A stretch of DNA of 64,000 nucleotides from Amyelois transitella (Eukaryota > Arthropoda > Insecta > Lepidoptera > Pyralidae): contig NC_083522.1 in assembly GCF_032362555.1 (NCBI RefSeq), positions 7,046,001-7,110,000 on the forward strand, in the 5' to 3' direction. Position 1 is the stretch's first letter. The number at the start of each line of letters is the position of its first letter. Position numbers and translations under genes: made by a program. The notes beneath the pieces were generated by a model. That model saw nothing but the letters and a program-made list of their open reading frames with translations, had not been told where the DNA came from and searched no databases. Shown here piece by piece: positions 10,801 through 21,639 of the stretch.

Positions 10801-11199
10801 TACAAATGAATTTAAAAAAGGTGGTTTGATTTCAGTTTATTTACATAAATTTCATGGTCGATGAAGCTGGTAAATATTTGAAGTTGCTTATCTTTATGAT
10901 TTCCTTTCATTTAGCTCTCACTGGGTTGTAGTATGTAGTAATATTACTTGCCGAGTGAGGATATATGATCTTACAAAACAACTTACTTTTGATTGTATGG
11001 CCACCATGCCATTTCTGATATCACCATATGGGCAATACACATGAAAATCATGTTTTAATCCTCTTTGCAGCCATTCTCTCTGAATTTTCAGCGCGTAGTA
11101 ACCAGCAATACTTCGTGGCCAATCCTGAAGGAACTGATCTTGAATCTCAGACCATTTTTGCACAGGAATTCTTACTAGAGGATCCGCAAGTCCGTCCAT
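7872..11199 (-). CDS. GLYAT-like GNAT acyltransferase, gene A (3 exons)
   Basis: Coding exons are 11199-10987, 10790-10549 and 8277-7872 on the minus strand, 286 residues in all. Donors are GTAAGT and GTAATA and both acceptors are CAG; intron phases are 0 and 2. Residues 1-150 form the N-terminal half, with the family signature DWPRSIAGYYAL, a QREWLQRGL segment, and an LIDW near the middle of exon 2. The C-terminal half has the GNAT fold. LEKFRKKGYADLL at about 221-233 matches the acetyl-CoA pyrophosphate-binding loop (R-x-x-G-Y/x-A), and a YYKLGFKKY segment lies near the end. Such enzymes move an acyl group from CoA to an amine such as glycine; the substrate here is unknown. There is no signal peptide or membrane segment, so it is probably cytosolic or mitochondrial. 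Intron 2 (2.27 kb) contains a same-strand LINE remnant. The closest copy by eye is gene D. Confidence 0.85.
8352..10120 (-). mobile_element. 5'-truncated CR1/Jockey-like LINE inside gene A intron 2
   Basis: The element keeps the reverse-transcriptase domain from about the NQFGF motif onward, a C-terminal region and a 3' untranslated part ending near a (TAA)n-like microsatellite at 8361-8380. It begins abruptly near 10120, as expected for 5' truncation during target-primed insertion. No clear target-site duplication was found. It lies in the same orientation as the host gene, so its own end signals could interfere with transcription. Confidence 0.75.
8806..10120 (-). pseudogene. LINE reverse transcriptase, truncated and frameshifted
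   Basis: The frame starts mid-domain. The motifs run in order: NQFGFRHNSS, then LFLDFKKAFDTVS (motif A aspartate), GVPQGSILGP (motif B), and SFADDTALVF with the catalytic FADD. After KRTRKLIYFQ the frame is broken in an A6 run (about 9307-9312 on the plus strand, read as T6). It then continues as KKLRYVADAKVLRMTYLALC through an intact C-terminal region to a stop at 8806. The endonuclease domain and ORF1 are absent. It cannot encode a working protein. The motifs belong to the CR1/Jockey group of LINEs; the exact clade was not determined. Confidence 0.8.
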
Positions 11200-12282
11200 T
11201 TTCTGTTAACCAATTAATAGATTGTCAAAATATATTCAAAGAGTAAATTGTTGCTATCTTATTGGTTCGATATACTAGAGATTCCTAAAAAGGCCCCATA
11301 TTCAGAACCTATCATAGTGATTTACTATTATTTTCTTTCCATTGTCAGAGATATTTTATTGTGATCACGGCTCACTCTTTTTTTCTAAAATCAAAGATTT
11401 ATTAGAATCACTTGGGTTTCCCAGGATCTTCAAATCTGTGTGTGTGTCTGAAATCGAGAGATCTCTTCAAAATTTAAAGTAATTGTTTTTGACAATAAAT
11501 TATAATTACAATTTTAGTTTAGGGAAGAATCCATTTTTTAGTTTATGAATATATTAGAAATAAGAAGAAAAACAATTCTCAATTTACTAAGCAGATTGTA
11601 AAAGTCGGTCAAGGATTATACTTCAGGTATTCTTAGAACATTTCTAAATAGGTAATTGTTGTTAGAATAAAAATGTGTGCAAACTTACGTGTGTACTTGT
11701 TTAATAAATATTTTTGAACTGCAATCTTTATTTCCTATTTCTAATAAACCTATAAAAGAAAAACAAAAATACCATCACTTACTGTCAGTGTAACAATAAT
11801 ACTGATAGTATGTAACACAACATAGTCTGTACGGGCATTTACCGGTTCATGTCCATTTATAACTGGCAAAGTCGATAAACATACGCTTATCTCGCTCACA
11901 CTTCTCGTACGTACGGAATGGCACTTGATACACAATCATTTCTGTATAATTATTTTATCGTTTGACTCGACTGTACTCGCGATGCTCTTGCGTAGCAATA
12001 GTTTCTGATTAAATTATTTATTTTTATAAGACAAACTTTTAACAGACAAACCGCCAAATTTAAAAAAAATGGAATTTAGGTTCTGTGATTTGGTCAAGGG
12101 GTCAACGAGGGATTTATAAGTTCACACGCGCAGACGGCATAGCGGGCGCATGCTAGTAATACTATTTATCATAACCTACATTCATTTACACATTGTAATT
12201 GATTATTGACCGAATGACTGTATAAACCATTGATTAGAGGTATTCGATGAATCCAATATATTGGTGAATTTATATTATTACT
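11200..12282. other. AT-rich stretch upstream of gene A, no gene seen
   Basis: This should hold the promoter and any 5' untranslated exon of gene A, which is read leftward. A short pyrimidine stretch with AG (TTGGTTAACAG on the minus strand) lies just before the ATG and could be an acceptor for a noncoding exon, but this is not demonstrable. There is no repeat of the SF1 or LF2 type. Confidence 0.4.
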
Positions 12283-12512
12283 AGCTGTCCCGGCAAACGT
12301 TGTTTTGCCATATAAATATGTTTAAAGTAATTTCTAGTTAAAAAAAAATGTTAAGGGTGGACCCTTAACACTTAGGGGTATGAAAAATAGATGTTAGCCG
12401 ATTCTCAGACCTACTGAATATGCATGCAAAATTTGGTTAAAATCGGTAAAGCCGTTTTGGGAGGAGTACGGAGACAAACTTTGTGACACCAGAATTTTAT
12501 ATATAAGATTTT
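12283..12512 (+). mobile_element. Insect interspersed element starting CTAGCTGTCCCGGC
   Basis: It begins CTAGCTGTCCCGGCAAACG, contains CAAAATTTGGTTAAAATCGG, and ends near AATTTTATATATAAGATT. Short elements with this start and end are widespread in insects and are usually regarded as 3' ends of RTE-type elements or their nonautonomous relatives. No coding capacity remains. Confidence 0.6.
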
Positions 12513-13862
12513 AGAGAGAAACTTAAAACCATCATACAATAAATATTACGTGAGCGATGTTTGAATATTATTTTAATTTAAAACTTCTGGTTTTTCATAG
12601 GCCTTATTTTTTATTGGCTTTAATTTTTTTTTATCACGGGATTAATATTTTTTTCTATCGCTAATCCTTACACAATATGTTTTAATGTTTAGACAATTAT
12701 TTTCAATTGAGTATATAATAATTTACTCTAAGGTTTCAGGAGAACTAGTTACAAATAGTAGTAGTATAGATGGAAATAGTTACACATTTTGCGGAGAACA
12801 AGTGCTATCTAAGAAAATATGATAAGGCTAATATGATCAACAAACAACAGGTTGTTAACATCAGTTAGCAGAGAATATCAATGCATGCAATGCTACAATG
12901 CTACTAAAGACTAAAAATTGTGTTTCTTTTACATCACATTTCTATTCAGGTGGCAGGAGGACTACATTTTTCCAATTTCTATGATTTCTAGTTACTTCTT
13001 TTGCTTTATCTACATTTATCTTTCCATGTCTGTCGGTTTATTTTCATTTTTGATTAATTAAAAAGTTGTTTATTTCTCATTCAACAAATTGAACTGTCCT
13101 GTCATTTGAAGAAAGTAAACCATATTACTGTTATATTACAGAGGAGAGAATAATAAATATAAGTATACTGACGAAAGTTTATTTAATTTTTTATACTTTA
13201 CAGGTTACATAATATATACGATAAAGTTTCGCTCTTAATCTCATGAGTTTTATTGGTGTTGTAGAAATTTTTTGTATTATTAATTTCTTGAAATTATTAT
13301 TTCAATATTTCTCAATTATCGATTCATGTTCATGGCACCAAAAACATTGTATATTTTGATTAAACTTTTCTTGTTGTAAAAACTTTATAACTCCATAATA
13401 AGATATTGTCTTGTTTGTCTTGTCTGCGTCTCTGAGAGAGTCTTAGAGAGTTACCGGATATCGCATCTGTTTTTTTTCTTTTATTCTCTCTCCTCCAAGG
13501 TTGGCCGAAGAGTAAAAGATGATAAGACAGCTTACTAAGTCCGTGATATACTCTGGTACAGAAATCGATCACATTCGAAACTAATTATTTCTCACTAAAT
13601 ACAGCTTGTAAATTTTGAAACTTATGACGATTAAGAGCAACCAAAATTCTATTCTATGGGCGTTTGAAGAATTCATTTCAACTCTTTCATGTGTTTCTGT
13701 ATAATAAAGTATGAAATGTAAATTTGTGATCTTAAAGAATCAAACGATCACCTTATAAAGTAAGGCGACCACGAATAAGCACTTGTAAAATACTTGAAAA
13801 AAAATCTGCACTATTCAAGATTTTTGTGCTGAAGGGAAAAAATCAACGACTCTGCAATATGA
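12513..13862. other. AT-rich spacer between genes A and B
   Basis: No gene or recognised repeat. The segment just left of 13863 would be the 3' untranslated region of gene B; no AATAAA was found close to its stop. Confidence 0.4.
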
Positions 13863-15817
13863 TCAGGAAGGTACGTCCATATCTCTCTTTTGTATGACTA
13901 CCCACGACGTCAACCCATAGTTTTTGAAGCCCAATTTCACGAACAATCTTTGCGATGGGAAATTATCCATTACTGAGTATAAAAGGACGTGTTGTCCTTT
14001 GTTCAGTAGATCATTAGCTGCTCGTTTCACCAAAAATGATGCGTAGCCTTGTCTTCTGCATCTTTCTAAGGAGTAAAGGTGAGCCAGAGACCCGGTTTCG
14101 TCAACAATAACCCATGCCAAAGGCTGTCCGCCTTCAGAGTATAATGCGTAAGTTGAACTGGAATCTAGGAGTCTTTTGAAGTACTGCACCGATGTTTCGC
14201 TACGAAAGGACCATGTGGCGTCAACGAGTGAAATGAACTCATTTTTCAGAGGACCAACGGTCGTACCAATAGGCGGACTGGAAATAAAAATATAGTGGTC
14301 ATAATTTGAACTGAACTGAAAATACCTTTAAATCAAATAAAGAAAGTGAATTTATTCACGGATTATTCACCAACCACCGACCAAAAAAACCTGATGGCTG
14401 TGTTTAATTGTTTCTGAGAATTCATTCGGGAACACGCTTTTATATGAGAGTATAAAGTATAGTAGAGACGGGTGCTAGTATGAGTAGAAAGAGTAACCAG
14501 TGATACGTCAAGTGACAGACGTAATTGGAAAGAAGTAAAGAGTGGGAAAAAATAGACGTAATTATATATATGTGTCTATGAGGGAGAATATCAAAATGAC
14601 TGAAAGGTCGTAAAATATGTAACAACTGCAACGAATATGACATACTTCACATCTGGAAACGGAGGAGAATTGTCACTGTACAGGTATCTTATCACTTGAC
14701 CGTTACATTTTACATCCAGCTTTAGCACATGGCCGACCCTGTCAATCAGCTTCATGACGTCTGGTGTGACTGCTGGTATGATTATATCTTTCTTCCAGTC
14801 GACAACTTTTGTGTTCAGAAGCGATTCCTCCATACATTTCAGGTTTTCTGTCACTACTGGGCATATGTATAATTGATATGTGTCCTGCAAAAATGTGGGT
14901 TACATCAATTTTGAGGATGCAACCGGAAAGAAAACTCTATGATGAGATGTAATTAAGCGACAAGTTGGAAAGGCAAGTTAAGAGTGAGTTACATTGGCTA
15001 ATGTTTCTATTTTATTAATTTTATAAGAAAAAGCTTACCGTACTGCTTATGGCAATCATACCCTTTTCGATTACTCCGCGTGGGCAGTAAATGCTAAAAT
15101 TGAATGCGCTGGCAACACTGGGCTGCGTTATTAGCATATGTAGAAGGCAGTACCCCTGCACTCCATACGGCCAGTTTGCCTTGAACAAGTTTCGTAGGGA
15201 TGACCAAGACCACGATGATATTTGAACTAAATAATCTTCTCCAGAAGAAGATAACTTTGCATTTGGAGTCAGGTTTTCTTTAGATGATAGTTCCTCCTTG
15301 GGTTTAATGTTTTCATCAGTGGATGTTTGACTTTCATAGGGTGAAAGGCCTTCAGTAGGCGATAGGTTTTCATTAGGTACTTGTTTTTCACAAGCTAAAG
15401 CAAAATTGTGGGTTGTTTAGAAAAAAAAGACTATACAGACAGAAACTCTAAACCAACGAGGTTCCACGATGAAGGGATCATAGCAAGCGCAAAAATGTAG
15501 TATCTGATCCCTAGAAAGAGGTGTGATGTAAATGTACGGTTCGCTGAATGTGCAGGATTTCTTTACGAGATTTTCTCTCACTATAAGAGCATTAGTAGCC
15601 CTTCTTTCTTTCATTCTTTTCTATATTATGGCTTGCACCGGACTTTCGAAACAATGTACTTAGTATATAAATCAATGAGCCAAAAGAGTCATTGCTACAT
15701 GGCTGAACCTGTATTTACTTGTGCATTACGCTTTTTAATAGGACAATTCAACGGTTATCGCTCATTGAAATGAAAATACGTCTGTAGATAACTTTATATC
15801 AAAATAAACTCACCCAT
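13863..15817 (-). CDS. GLYAT-like GNAT acyltransferase, gene B (4 exons, N-terminal extension)
   Basis: Exons on the minus strand are 15817-15814 (ATG plus one base, then GTGAGT), 15394-15039, 14884-14646 and 14277-13863. They join to 337 residues with no stop. The last three exons match the three of A, C and D, with the same phases (0 and 2). Residues 2-60 are an extra hydrophilic segment with a loosely repeated motif: NENLSP at 9-14, EGLSP at 16-20, EELSS at 35-39, ENLTP at 41-45. The GNAT loop is kept as LERCRRQGYASFL at about 270-282, with VKLGFKNYG near the end. The N-terminal half has lost the shared Q-x-EW and YGD-x-x-NG motifs, reading PRGVIEKG instead. It is the most diverged copy and probably differs in substrate. 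Intron 1 carries a tRNA-derived SINE. The 4-base first coding exon is an inference from splice phase; the rest is firm. Confidence 0.78.
15542..15732 (-). mobile_element. tRNA-derived SINE (type 2) in gene B intron 1, degraded
   Basis: Matches the copy at 17573-17757 in order and orientation: a GTGCAGGATTTC start, a TTCTCTCACTATAAGAGCAT block and a CATGGCTGAACCTGT block, where the box-B region has decayed. It lies between coding exons 1 and 2 of gene B. Confidence 0.6.
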
Positions 15818-17096
15818 TCTGTTGTTATGTGCAAACACGGCAAATATCAAGAGTGTAATATGCTACGCATCAAACGTTATGTTTTGTTGAAGCACTTTAT
15901 CGATAAGATAAAGTAAGGATATGGGTGAACATCGTGGGTGATGTTATTTCACGGAAATTTTACTACTAAACGTTTGTGTCATACATATTTAAATTAATAA
16001 CTTAGTTTTGTTTGAGTGACTGTTGTGATTGATTTTAAGTTTCATCGTGATTATTTCATAGATACATGATAGTCATTTAATTTTTAGTAAAGTTTGGCAG
16101 AGGAAAGGCAAAGATGTTTATAGCCCATACAGCCACCATCAGTCATTTTTTGCATCTCATTATATATAGAACTTTTAAAAGGGTAAGCGAAACAAACTTT
16201 TGCATTTATAATTTTAGTTTTTAGTTGTTTAACCAACTAAAATTATATGCATGCGATGTAGTAGGAAGAAAGCACTGTGCATTTCGTGTCAGAATATTTC
16301 CCAAAGACCTCAGAATAATAATTGTTATTGTTCATAAGGTTAACCAAACAGGGTCAAGATAGTTTACCCGGATCTTATCCGGATAAACCTCTTAGTATAA
16401 CCCACTGTCTTGTAATAGCTTATTGCCGATTGAATATTTAGCTGTCGGCTTTAAAGCTTTAAACTTTGGGATACCTTAAGACCGATGAATTTATTACCTT
16501 ACTTTGGAAGGTGTAACATTTTTAAAAGGTCGTCTTTGAATCATCTTTAGAAAGGAGGGGTGAAAGAATCTTCAACTATCCTACAATAACTACCCCATCT
16601 CTACATAATTATATAATCCTTTAAACCTAAGTAGAAACACTTCATTCCTTTGTGGAAAACGTATTAATGAATATTCATGCTTAAGAAATGTTGGCATCAT
16701 TCGTAGCGTTGGGACCTCAATGCTAAGCTTGGTTGCTCACACTTCTGGGACTTCGCAAGTTCGCTTTATAATCAAACATTTAAATTGAATAAATACCTAA
16801 ATTCTGTCAACTTTAGTCTGTCCATCAAAGCTCAGGCCTTGCATTTAAATTATCCATTACACAATTGCGGAGGCAGCACAACCCTGTGGAATACTAATTT
16901 TGGGCAATAACATTCGTGTTTCTTGTTTGTTGTTGTTTAGATCAAAACACAGGTCACAAAAGTAAGTGCAATTTTGTAATAGACATTCTGTATGAAGATC
17001 CAAACTTCTTCTGCTAAATTATTGGAAAGCAGATGCCAGGTTCCTAGGCAGGTTTACCTTATCACCTTTTCACCCAAAGTTGAGAAACACAGTGGA
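15818..17096. other. Spacer between the divergent gene pairs B and C, left part
   Basis: No gene. It should include the promoter of gene B. An inverted repeat, ATAATTTTAGTT at 16208-16219 with AACTAAAATTAT at 16235-16246, contains a nested TTAGTTG/CAACTAA pair. Confidence 0.4.
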
Positions 17097-17099
17097 ATT

Positions 17100-17330
17100 A
17101 TATATTACTAACTTTTACCCGCAGCTTCGCCCGCTCCTATTAAGTGCCACCTATGAAATAATACAGGTTTTACGTAAATCCCACGAATAGTTTTACCCGG
17201 GTAGAAATTAACCCTATTTCCTTCTCCATTTTAAGGAGATTGGTTCAGAAGATGATGCGTGAAGAGTCAACAAACAAACAAATAAACTTACTTTTGCACT
17301 TATAATATTAGTTGTGCTTGGGATGAATCA
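17100..17330 (+). mobile_element. Nonautonomous interspersed element (CCGCAGCTTCGCCCGC type)
   Basis: It has a start motif TTTTACCCGCAGCTTCGCCC, a GATTGGTTCAGAAGATGATG block, an AACAAACAAACAAATAAACT run, and an end TATAATATTAGTTG. Similar elements in this window begin GCCCGCGACTTCGTCCGCG and end in the same TATAATATTAG motif. Confidence 0.6.
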
Positions 17331-17572
17331 GTAAATAATATGAGACCATGTAGATCATCAATACCTGGTTATTATAATGGTGTTGCTTTGAACCTCTGGC
17401 TCTAAAGCATCATCTCAGCTGCTTAGGTTACTTACCTGTACTGATTTTACCGTAAAGCGACTGTACTTTGATCTACGCAATATACAAAAGGCTACAGCAG
17501 TCTTAGCATCGAAACGTAGAGTAAACAGAAGAACAAAAACCTAACCCGTATTGGATTGATCATGGTTACACA

Positions 17573-17757
17573 TCCAGTTGCCTGAAAGTGCAGGTATCCT
17601 CACGATGTTTTCCCTCACCGCAAGAGCATCAGTTAGTAAAATGTGTCACAAAGTAATACATAAGTTCAAAAATAGTCATTGGTACATGGCCGAGGTGGGA
17701 TTCGAACCTGTGTCTAATTGCGCCACACGCATTTTTAACCGAGAACTTTATTCGACC
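17573..17757 (-). mobile_element. tRNA-derived SINE (type 2) between genes B and C
   Basis: On the minus strand a tRNA-like head has a good box B, GGTTCGAATCC, at 17708-17698. Upstream lies a weaker box-A-like TGTGGCGCAATTAG. A non-tRNA body follows, ending in a GAGGATACCTGCACTTTCAG segment. The same element in degraded form sits in gene B intron 1. Confidence 0.7.
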
Positions 17758-17904
17758 ACAGACGCTCTGATGAAAACTACAAGGCTGAATTTAGATTGCG
17801 TTCATAAGACTCAATTAAAATGTTTAATAATGGCAACGTCATATAATTAAATTAACAAAAGTGACCTGTATTAACAAATATTTATCATTTAGCATTATAA
17901 CACA

Positions 17905-17944
17905 CATTCGTCAGTTGATTGTGTGACTTTGCTGATAGCACATT
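17905..17944 (+). promoter_or_regulatory. Initiator-like element of gene C
   Basis: TCAGTT at 17911, 34 bases before the gene C ATG, matches the arthropod initiator TCAGT. No convincing TATA box lies at the right distance, so this would be a TATA-less start. Confidence 0.3.
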
Positions 17945-19177
17945 ATGTCTGCGGATCCATTACATTTATGGCCGATAACTAAATGGGCAGAATCTCAAAA
18001 AGTTTTCAAAGCCGACTGGCCTCGTGGTATACCAGGCTTTACTGTACTGGAGCGCCAAAGAGAGTGGATAGAGAAAGGACTGGATTATGGTTTTAAAGTA
18101 TACGTCCCTTACGGAGACGTGTGGAATGGAATCGTTGGCGTCAATGAAAAGGTTAGTGTAATTTGTTTTAAAATGTTCTATTTCCCCCCATCTCTCTTAA
18201 AAGCTAATAACAAGTTTTAAGAAGAAACACTAAATATTTAACCATACCAATGTGTAATGAAATAGATTGGCAAATATGAATAGTATTATATTTGCTATAT
18301 TCAGTCTACAGTGCTATTTTTTAGTCATAGGTATTTCAAAAACGTAAAAATATTCTGAACAACTTTGATTAAAAATTTTTGTTTATTAATTTCCAGAGCA
18401 CTTTCTACGAAATCGTCATCCAATGCCCAAAGAACGATACCTCCAAGTTGGCTGAAGCCCTGAAAGCTACCAAAGTCATTGATTGGAAGAAAACAGTAAT
18501 TTTGCCCTTTACTCCAAAACACATATTTGAATGCGTCAAGAACGTATTAGCAGATCTCAACTTGGAAGTGTTAAGGAGTTTACTTTCGCAGAGTTTTTAT
18601 CTGGATAAAGATACAGCGGTGTTTGAAGATGTAAGGTAAGAAGTACAGATTTGCGATGAGGGTAAAAAGTGACATAGTAAAATCGTATTTAGAACTAATA
18701 TCCCATTCCTATTTATACTGAGTACCTACAATTGTAAGAAACGGTGACTTGTGACATCAAATATTTACTTCCAGTTTGCCACCAGGAGTTACTTTCGACA
18801 TTTTGAACGAACATCATATCGAAACACTAGATGCACACTGGCCGCATCGCTACCCAGGTTCTTCTTGGTACTTCGAACTTCTCATAAAATCAAAATCTGG
18901 ATATGGTTTGTTCTTGAATGGAGAGTTAATATGTTGGATGCTCAACAATGAATTTGGTATAATTACTCATGTGTATACCTTAGAAAATCATAGGAAAAAA
19001 GGATATAGCGAAAAACTGATGAAATTAGTTAGTAACATTATATTGAAAGAAAATAAACATGTTTTTGTATTCTGCGTCGCCGATAATGTAAGTAGTAATT
19101 TGTATAATAAACTTGGGTTTTCTAATTATAATGAATGTGAAGTTTCCTGGTATTGGTTGAAGAGTAAAAACGAATAA
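17945..19177 (+). CDS. GLYAT-like GNAT acyltransferase, gene C (3 exons)
   Basis: Exons are 17945-18151, 18397-18635 and 18775-19177, giving 282 residues. Donors are GTTAGT and GTAAGA, acceptors are CAG, and phases are 0 and 2. The N-terminal half has KWAESQKVFKADWPRG (residues 13-28) and the shared YGDVWNG segment. Exon 2 has KVIDWKK, comparable to the INWK region of vertebrate GLYAT proteins. The C-terminal GNAT half has TLENHRKKGYSEKLM at about 217-231 for acyl-CoA binding and NKLGFSNYN near the end. The expected reaction is acyl transfer from acyl-CoA to an amino group; the acceptor is not predictable from sequence. The stop overlaps an AATAAATAAA run that could act as a polyadenylation signal, with another AATAAA at 19206. 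Introns are 245 and 139 bases and free of repeats. It is the first of the two rightward copies, 1.17 kb before gene D. Confidence 0.87.
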
Positions 19178-19205
19178 ATAAATGATATCAAATAATAATG
19201 AGTTA

Positions 19206-19211
19206 AATAAA
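19206..19211 (+). terminator. Polyadenylation signal of gene C
   Basis: AATAAA lies 29 bases after the stop codon. An alternative AATAAA overlaps the stop itself (19173-19178). Confidence 0.45.
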
Positions 19212-19467
19212 TTAATGGTTTTTGATTTCAAATAATGTCTTTTAATCATATAAATCTAGATAAAGCAATTTTCAATGGTTTTTATGAATGAAAATGGCAA
19301 CAATATGTTTGGGGAATCATTTCTTCTTCTTTCTTCGCAGCGTAAATCCTGGTTAGTTTCTCACCTCTTTAAATAGACATTAAATACTTGGGTAACGGTA
19401 GAAGCCATAGAATTCGAAATGCTATACTCAAGGCTTTATTATTCCCTATTTGTGGTAATAACATTTA

Positions 19468-19615
19468 AAATTTGGGATTCTTCTTTTAGGCGATATGCTA
19501 GCAACCTGCCACTATTTGAAGCTCAATTCTATCATCAAGCCAAATAGCTGAACGAGGCCTACCAGTCTTTTGAAGACTGTTGGCTCTGTTAGCCCCGCAA
19601 GTAATATAGACGTAA
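19468..19615 (+). repeat. SF1 repeat, 3' half
   Basis: From TTGGGATTCTTCTTTTAGGC to a variant hairpin, CCCCGCAAGTAATATAGACG. It lies 290 bases after gene C and is the first SF1 copy right of the gene cluster's left three genes. Confidence 0.75.
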
Positions 19616-19721
19616 ATAGTTACGTATAGATGTATACATTTAAAAATAGTAAGTTGGTGGACTATTATCTTCATTTCTGCATTTGCTTTTATTGCACACT
19701 CATGTACACTCACGATATATA

Positions 19722-19772
19722 TATATACAAACATACATAAAATCACGCCTCTTTCTCGGAGGGGTAGGCAGG
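19722..19772 (-). mobile_element. LF2 LINE 3' terminus
   Basis: Only the last ~50 bases: a CATACATAAAATCACGCCTC tail followed by TTTCTCGGAGGGGTAGGCAG, the minus-strand form of the LF2 end hairpin. It sits in the C-D spacer. Confidence 0.6.
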
Positions 19773-20289
19773 GGGGTATTTGACAGTAATCAATATTTAT
19801 ATATACATATATATTAATCATAACCCAATGGTTATCATTTCATGAATTAACCTGAGTTACATACAATACGCCCACATCTCGTTTAGTTTAGATTGGTCAC
19901 ACTGTGTTATATAAACAGTGAGTAAAGGAGTCTGTTCACATCCTCAAACCGTAGCTATTTATATAATTTAAAAATATCTACTTACCTACTTATTATGGTC
20001 AATCAATACAACTCATAGCTGCACATTGGCTCGGTACTAATAAAACCGCTTAACTTGTTGAGTCACAGTGAATCATTTGATCAGTTGTCGTTAGATATCT
20101 GAAGCGAGAGCATGTGATACATTTTAAAATAATTGTTTTACTGATTTTAGAAGGGTAAATAAAGTAAAAATAATCTGAAGTTTCATTGTAATTTTTCGAA
20201 ATTGTGAGGTGACTATTTATTTTGAAGGTAGACTCGTAGAAGATAAACTGTGACCTCCAAATCAATAAGACAAAATAATATCATCTACA

Positions 20290-20330
20290 TAAAATATATA
20301 TATACCTATCAATAACATTTCATATAAAAG
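20290..20330 (+). promoter_or_regulatory. TATA-like region of gene D
   Basis: Two candidate TATA elements lie close upstream of the gene D ATG: a TATATATA run at about 20295 and TATAAAA at 20323-20329. The first leaves room for a short leader. The second would put the start site near the ATG, so it is less likely. Confidence 0.25.
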
Positions 20331-20347
20331 CAATTGTATTTGTTTAA

Positions 20348-21639
20348 ATGGAGTCTTTGAAGTTGATGCCGTTGGAAAAATGGCCGGAGCTCCAAACAGC
20401 GTTTGAAACGGATTGGCCTAGAGGAGTCTCAGGGTTTTGGGCGTTACAAACTCAAAAAGAATGGGCTGAAAATGGATTACTTCACAAATTTGAAGTGCAT
20501 TCCCCGTTTGGAGATGTAAGAAATGGTATGATTGCCATTAATAGTAAAGTAAGTAAAGCTAATTAATAATTTTGCATTATCAGAAACAGATTCCCAAGAG
20601 GTTCTCAGTAGGATATCATTATTGACCAAATCACTGTGCCATCGAAACTTGTTCTTAAAAAAGATCTTTCAGCAGAGCTACGAATTTATATTCATCAAAT
20701 ATTGCATATACTATCTTTCAGGACACCCACAAAGAAATCATAATTCAATGTCCGGTTGATGACACGGAACTACTTGAGAATGCTTTAAAAGCAACAAAAA
20801 TTATTGACTGGAGAGATAAAATCACCGTTCCATTTGCACCAAAGAACATAATCATGTGCATACGCAATGTACTTCAAGATATTAATATGGATTTAAAATT
20901 AGATGAACATTCAAATGAAATTGTTATATTAGATAAACAGCAGCCCATGTTTGAAAATATTTTGTAAGACAGTTACCGTTTCTTTTATCTTATCTCTAAT
21001 TTATATAATATTGGTATTACTAAGTACCTACATGATATAATCATTACTGATTTATAAACAACCAACATATGCCCGTGGCTTTGCCTAAGTATGTACAACA
21101 ATCTTAAGAATTCCGGGAAATTCACTCTTTGTGCTCCTCTCTAGGAAAAATATTGCAAACTTTTCAAAATTAATGATCTTTTTTCGGAATGTTTTAATGT
21201 TAATAAGATCGTTATTATTTTCAGTCTACCTGATGGTGCTACCTTTGGTCTGCTCACAGAAGAACATATAACTTTAGTAAATTCATTATGGGTAAACAAA
21301 CACGACAGCTCTCCGTGGTATTTTGGGCTTCTGATCAAAGCCAGATCAGGATATGGAATATTTAAGGATGACCAGCTAGTTTGTTGGGTTTTTATCAATG
21401 AAGTTGGTGCCTTAACACATCTCTATACATTGGAGAGGTATAGAAGAAATGGTTACGCCGAACTCCTGTTGAAACTAGTCTGCAATAACCAATTAAAGAG
21501 AAATAAAGATACCTTTGCATATTGCAGAGTAGGAAATGATAGTGCATTAATGTTATATTGTAAATTAGGTTTTAAGAAGTATCATATAGTGACTTGGTGT
21601 CAATTAGAACCAATTATTAACGAGTCAAATAGAAATTGA
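20348..21639 (+). CDS. GLYAT-like GNAT acyltransferase, gene D (3 exons)
   Basis: Exons are 20348-20548, 20722-20963 and 21225-21639, giving 285 residues. Donors are GTAAGT and GTAAGA, acceptors are CAG, and phases are 0 and 2. The N-terminal half has EKWPELQTAFETDWPRGVSG (about 10-29), QKEWAENGL and FGDVRNGMIAI. Exon 2 carries KEIIIQCPVDD and KIIDWRD. The GNAT half has TLERYRRNGYAELLL at about 216-230, the acyl-CoA pyrophosphate loop, and LYCKLGFKKYH near the C-terminus. By eye it is closest to gene A, sharing LLTEEHI, WVNKH, FINEVG and LGFKKYH. It differs from gene C, its immediate neighbour. No clear AATAAA follows; AATAAG lies 16 bases after the stop. Acceptor and donor substrates are unknown. 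Confidence 0.87.

Noticed and set aside
17425-17450. Minus-strand ACAG/GTAAGT junction
   Set aside because: There is no pyrimidine tract before the AG; the core probably arose by chance.
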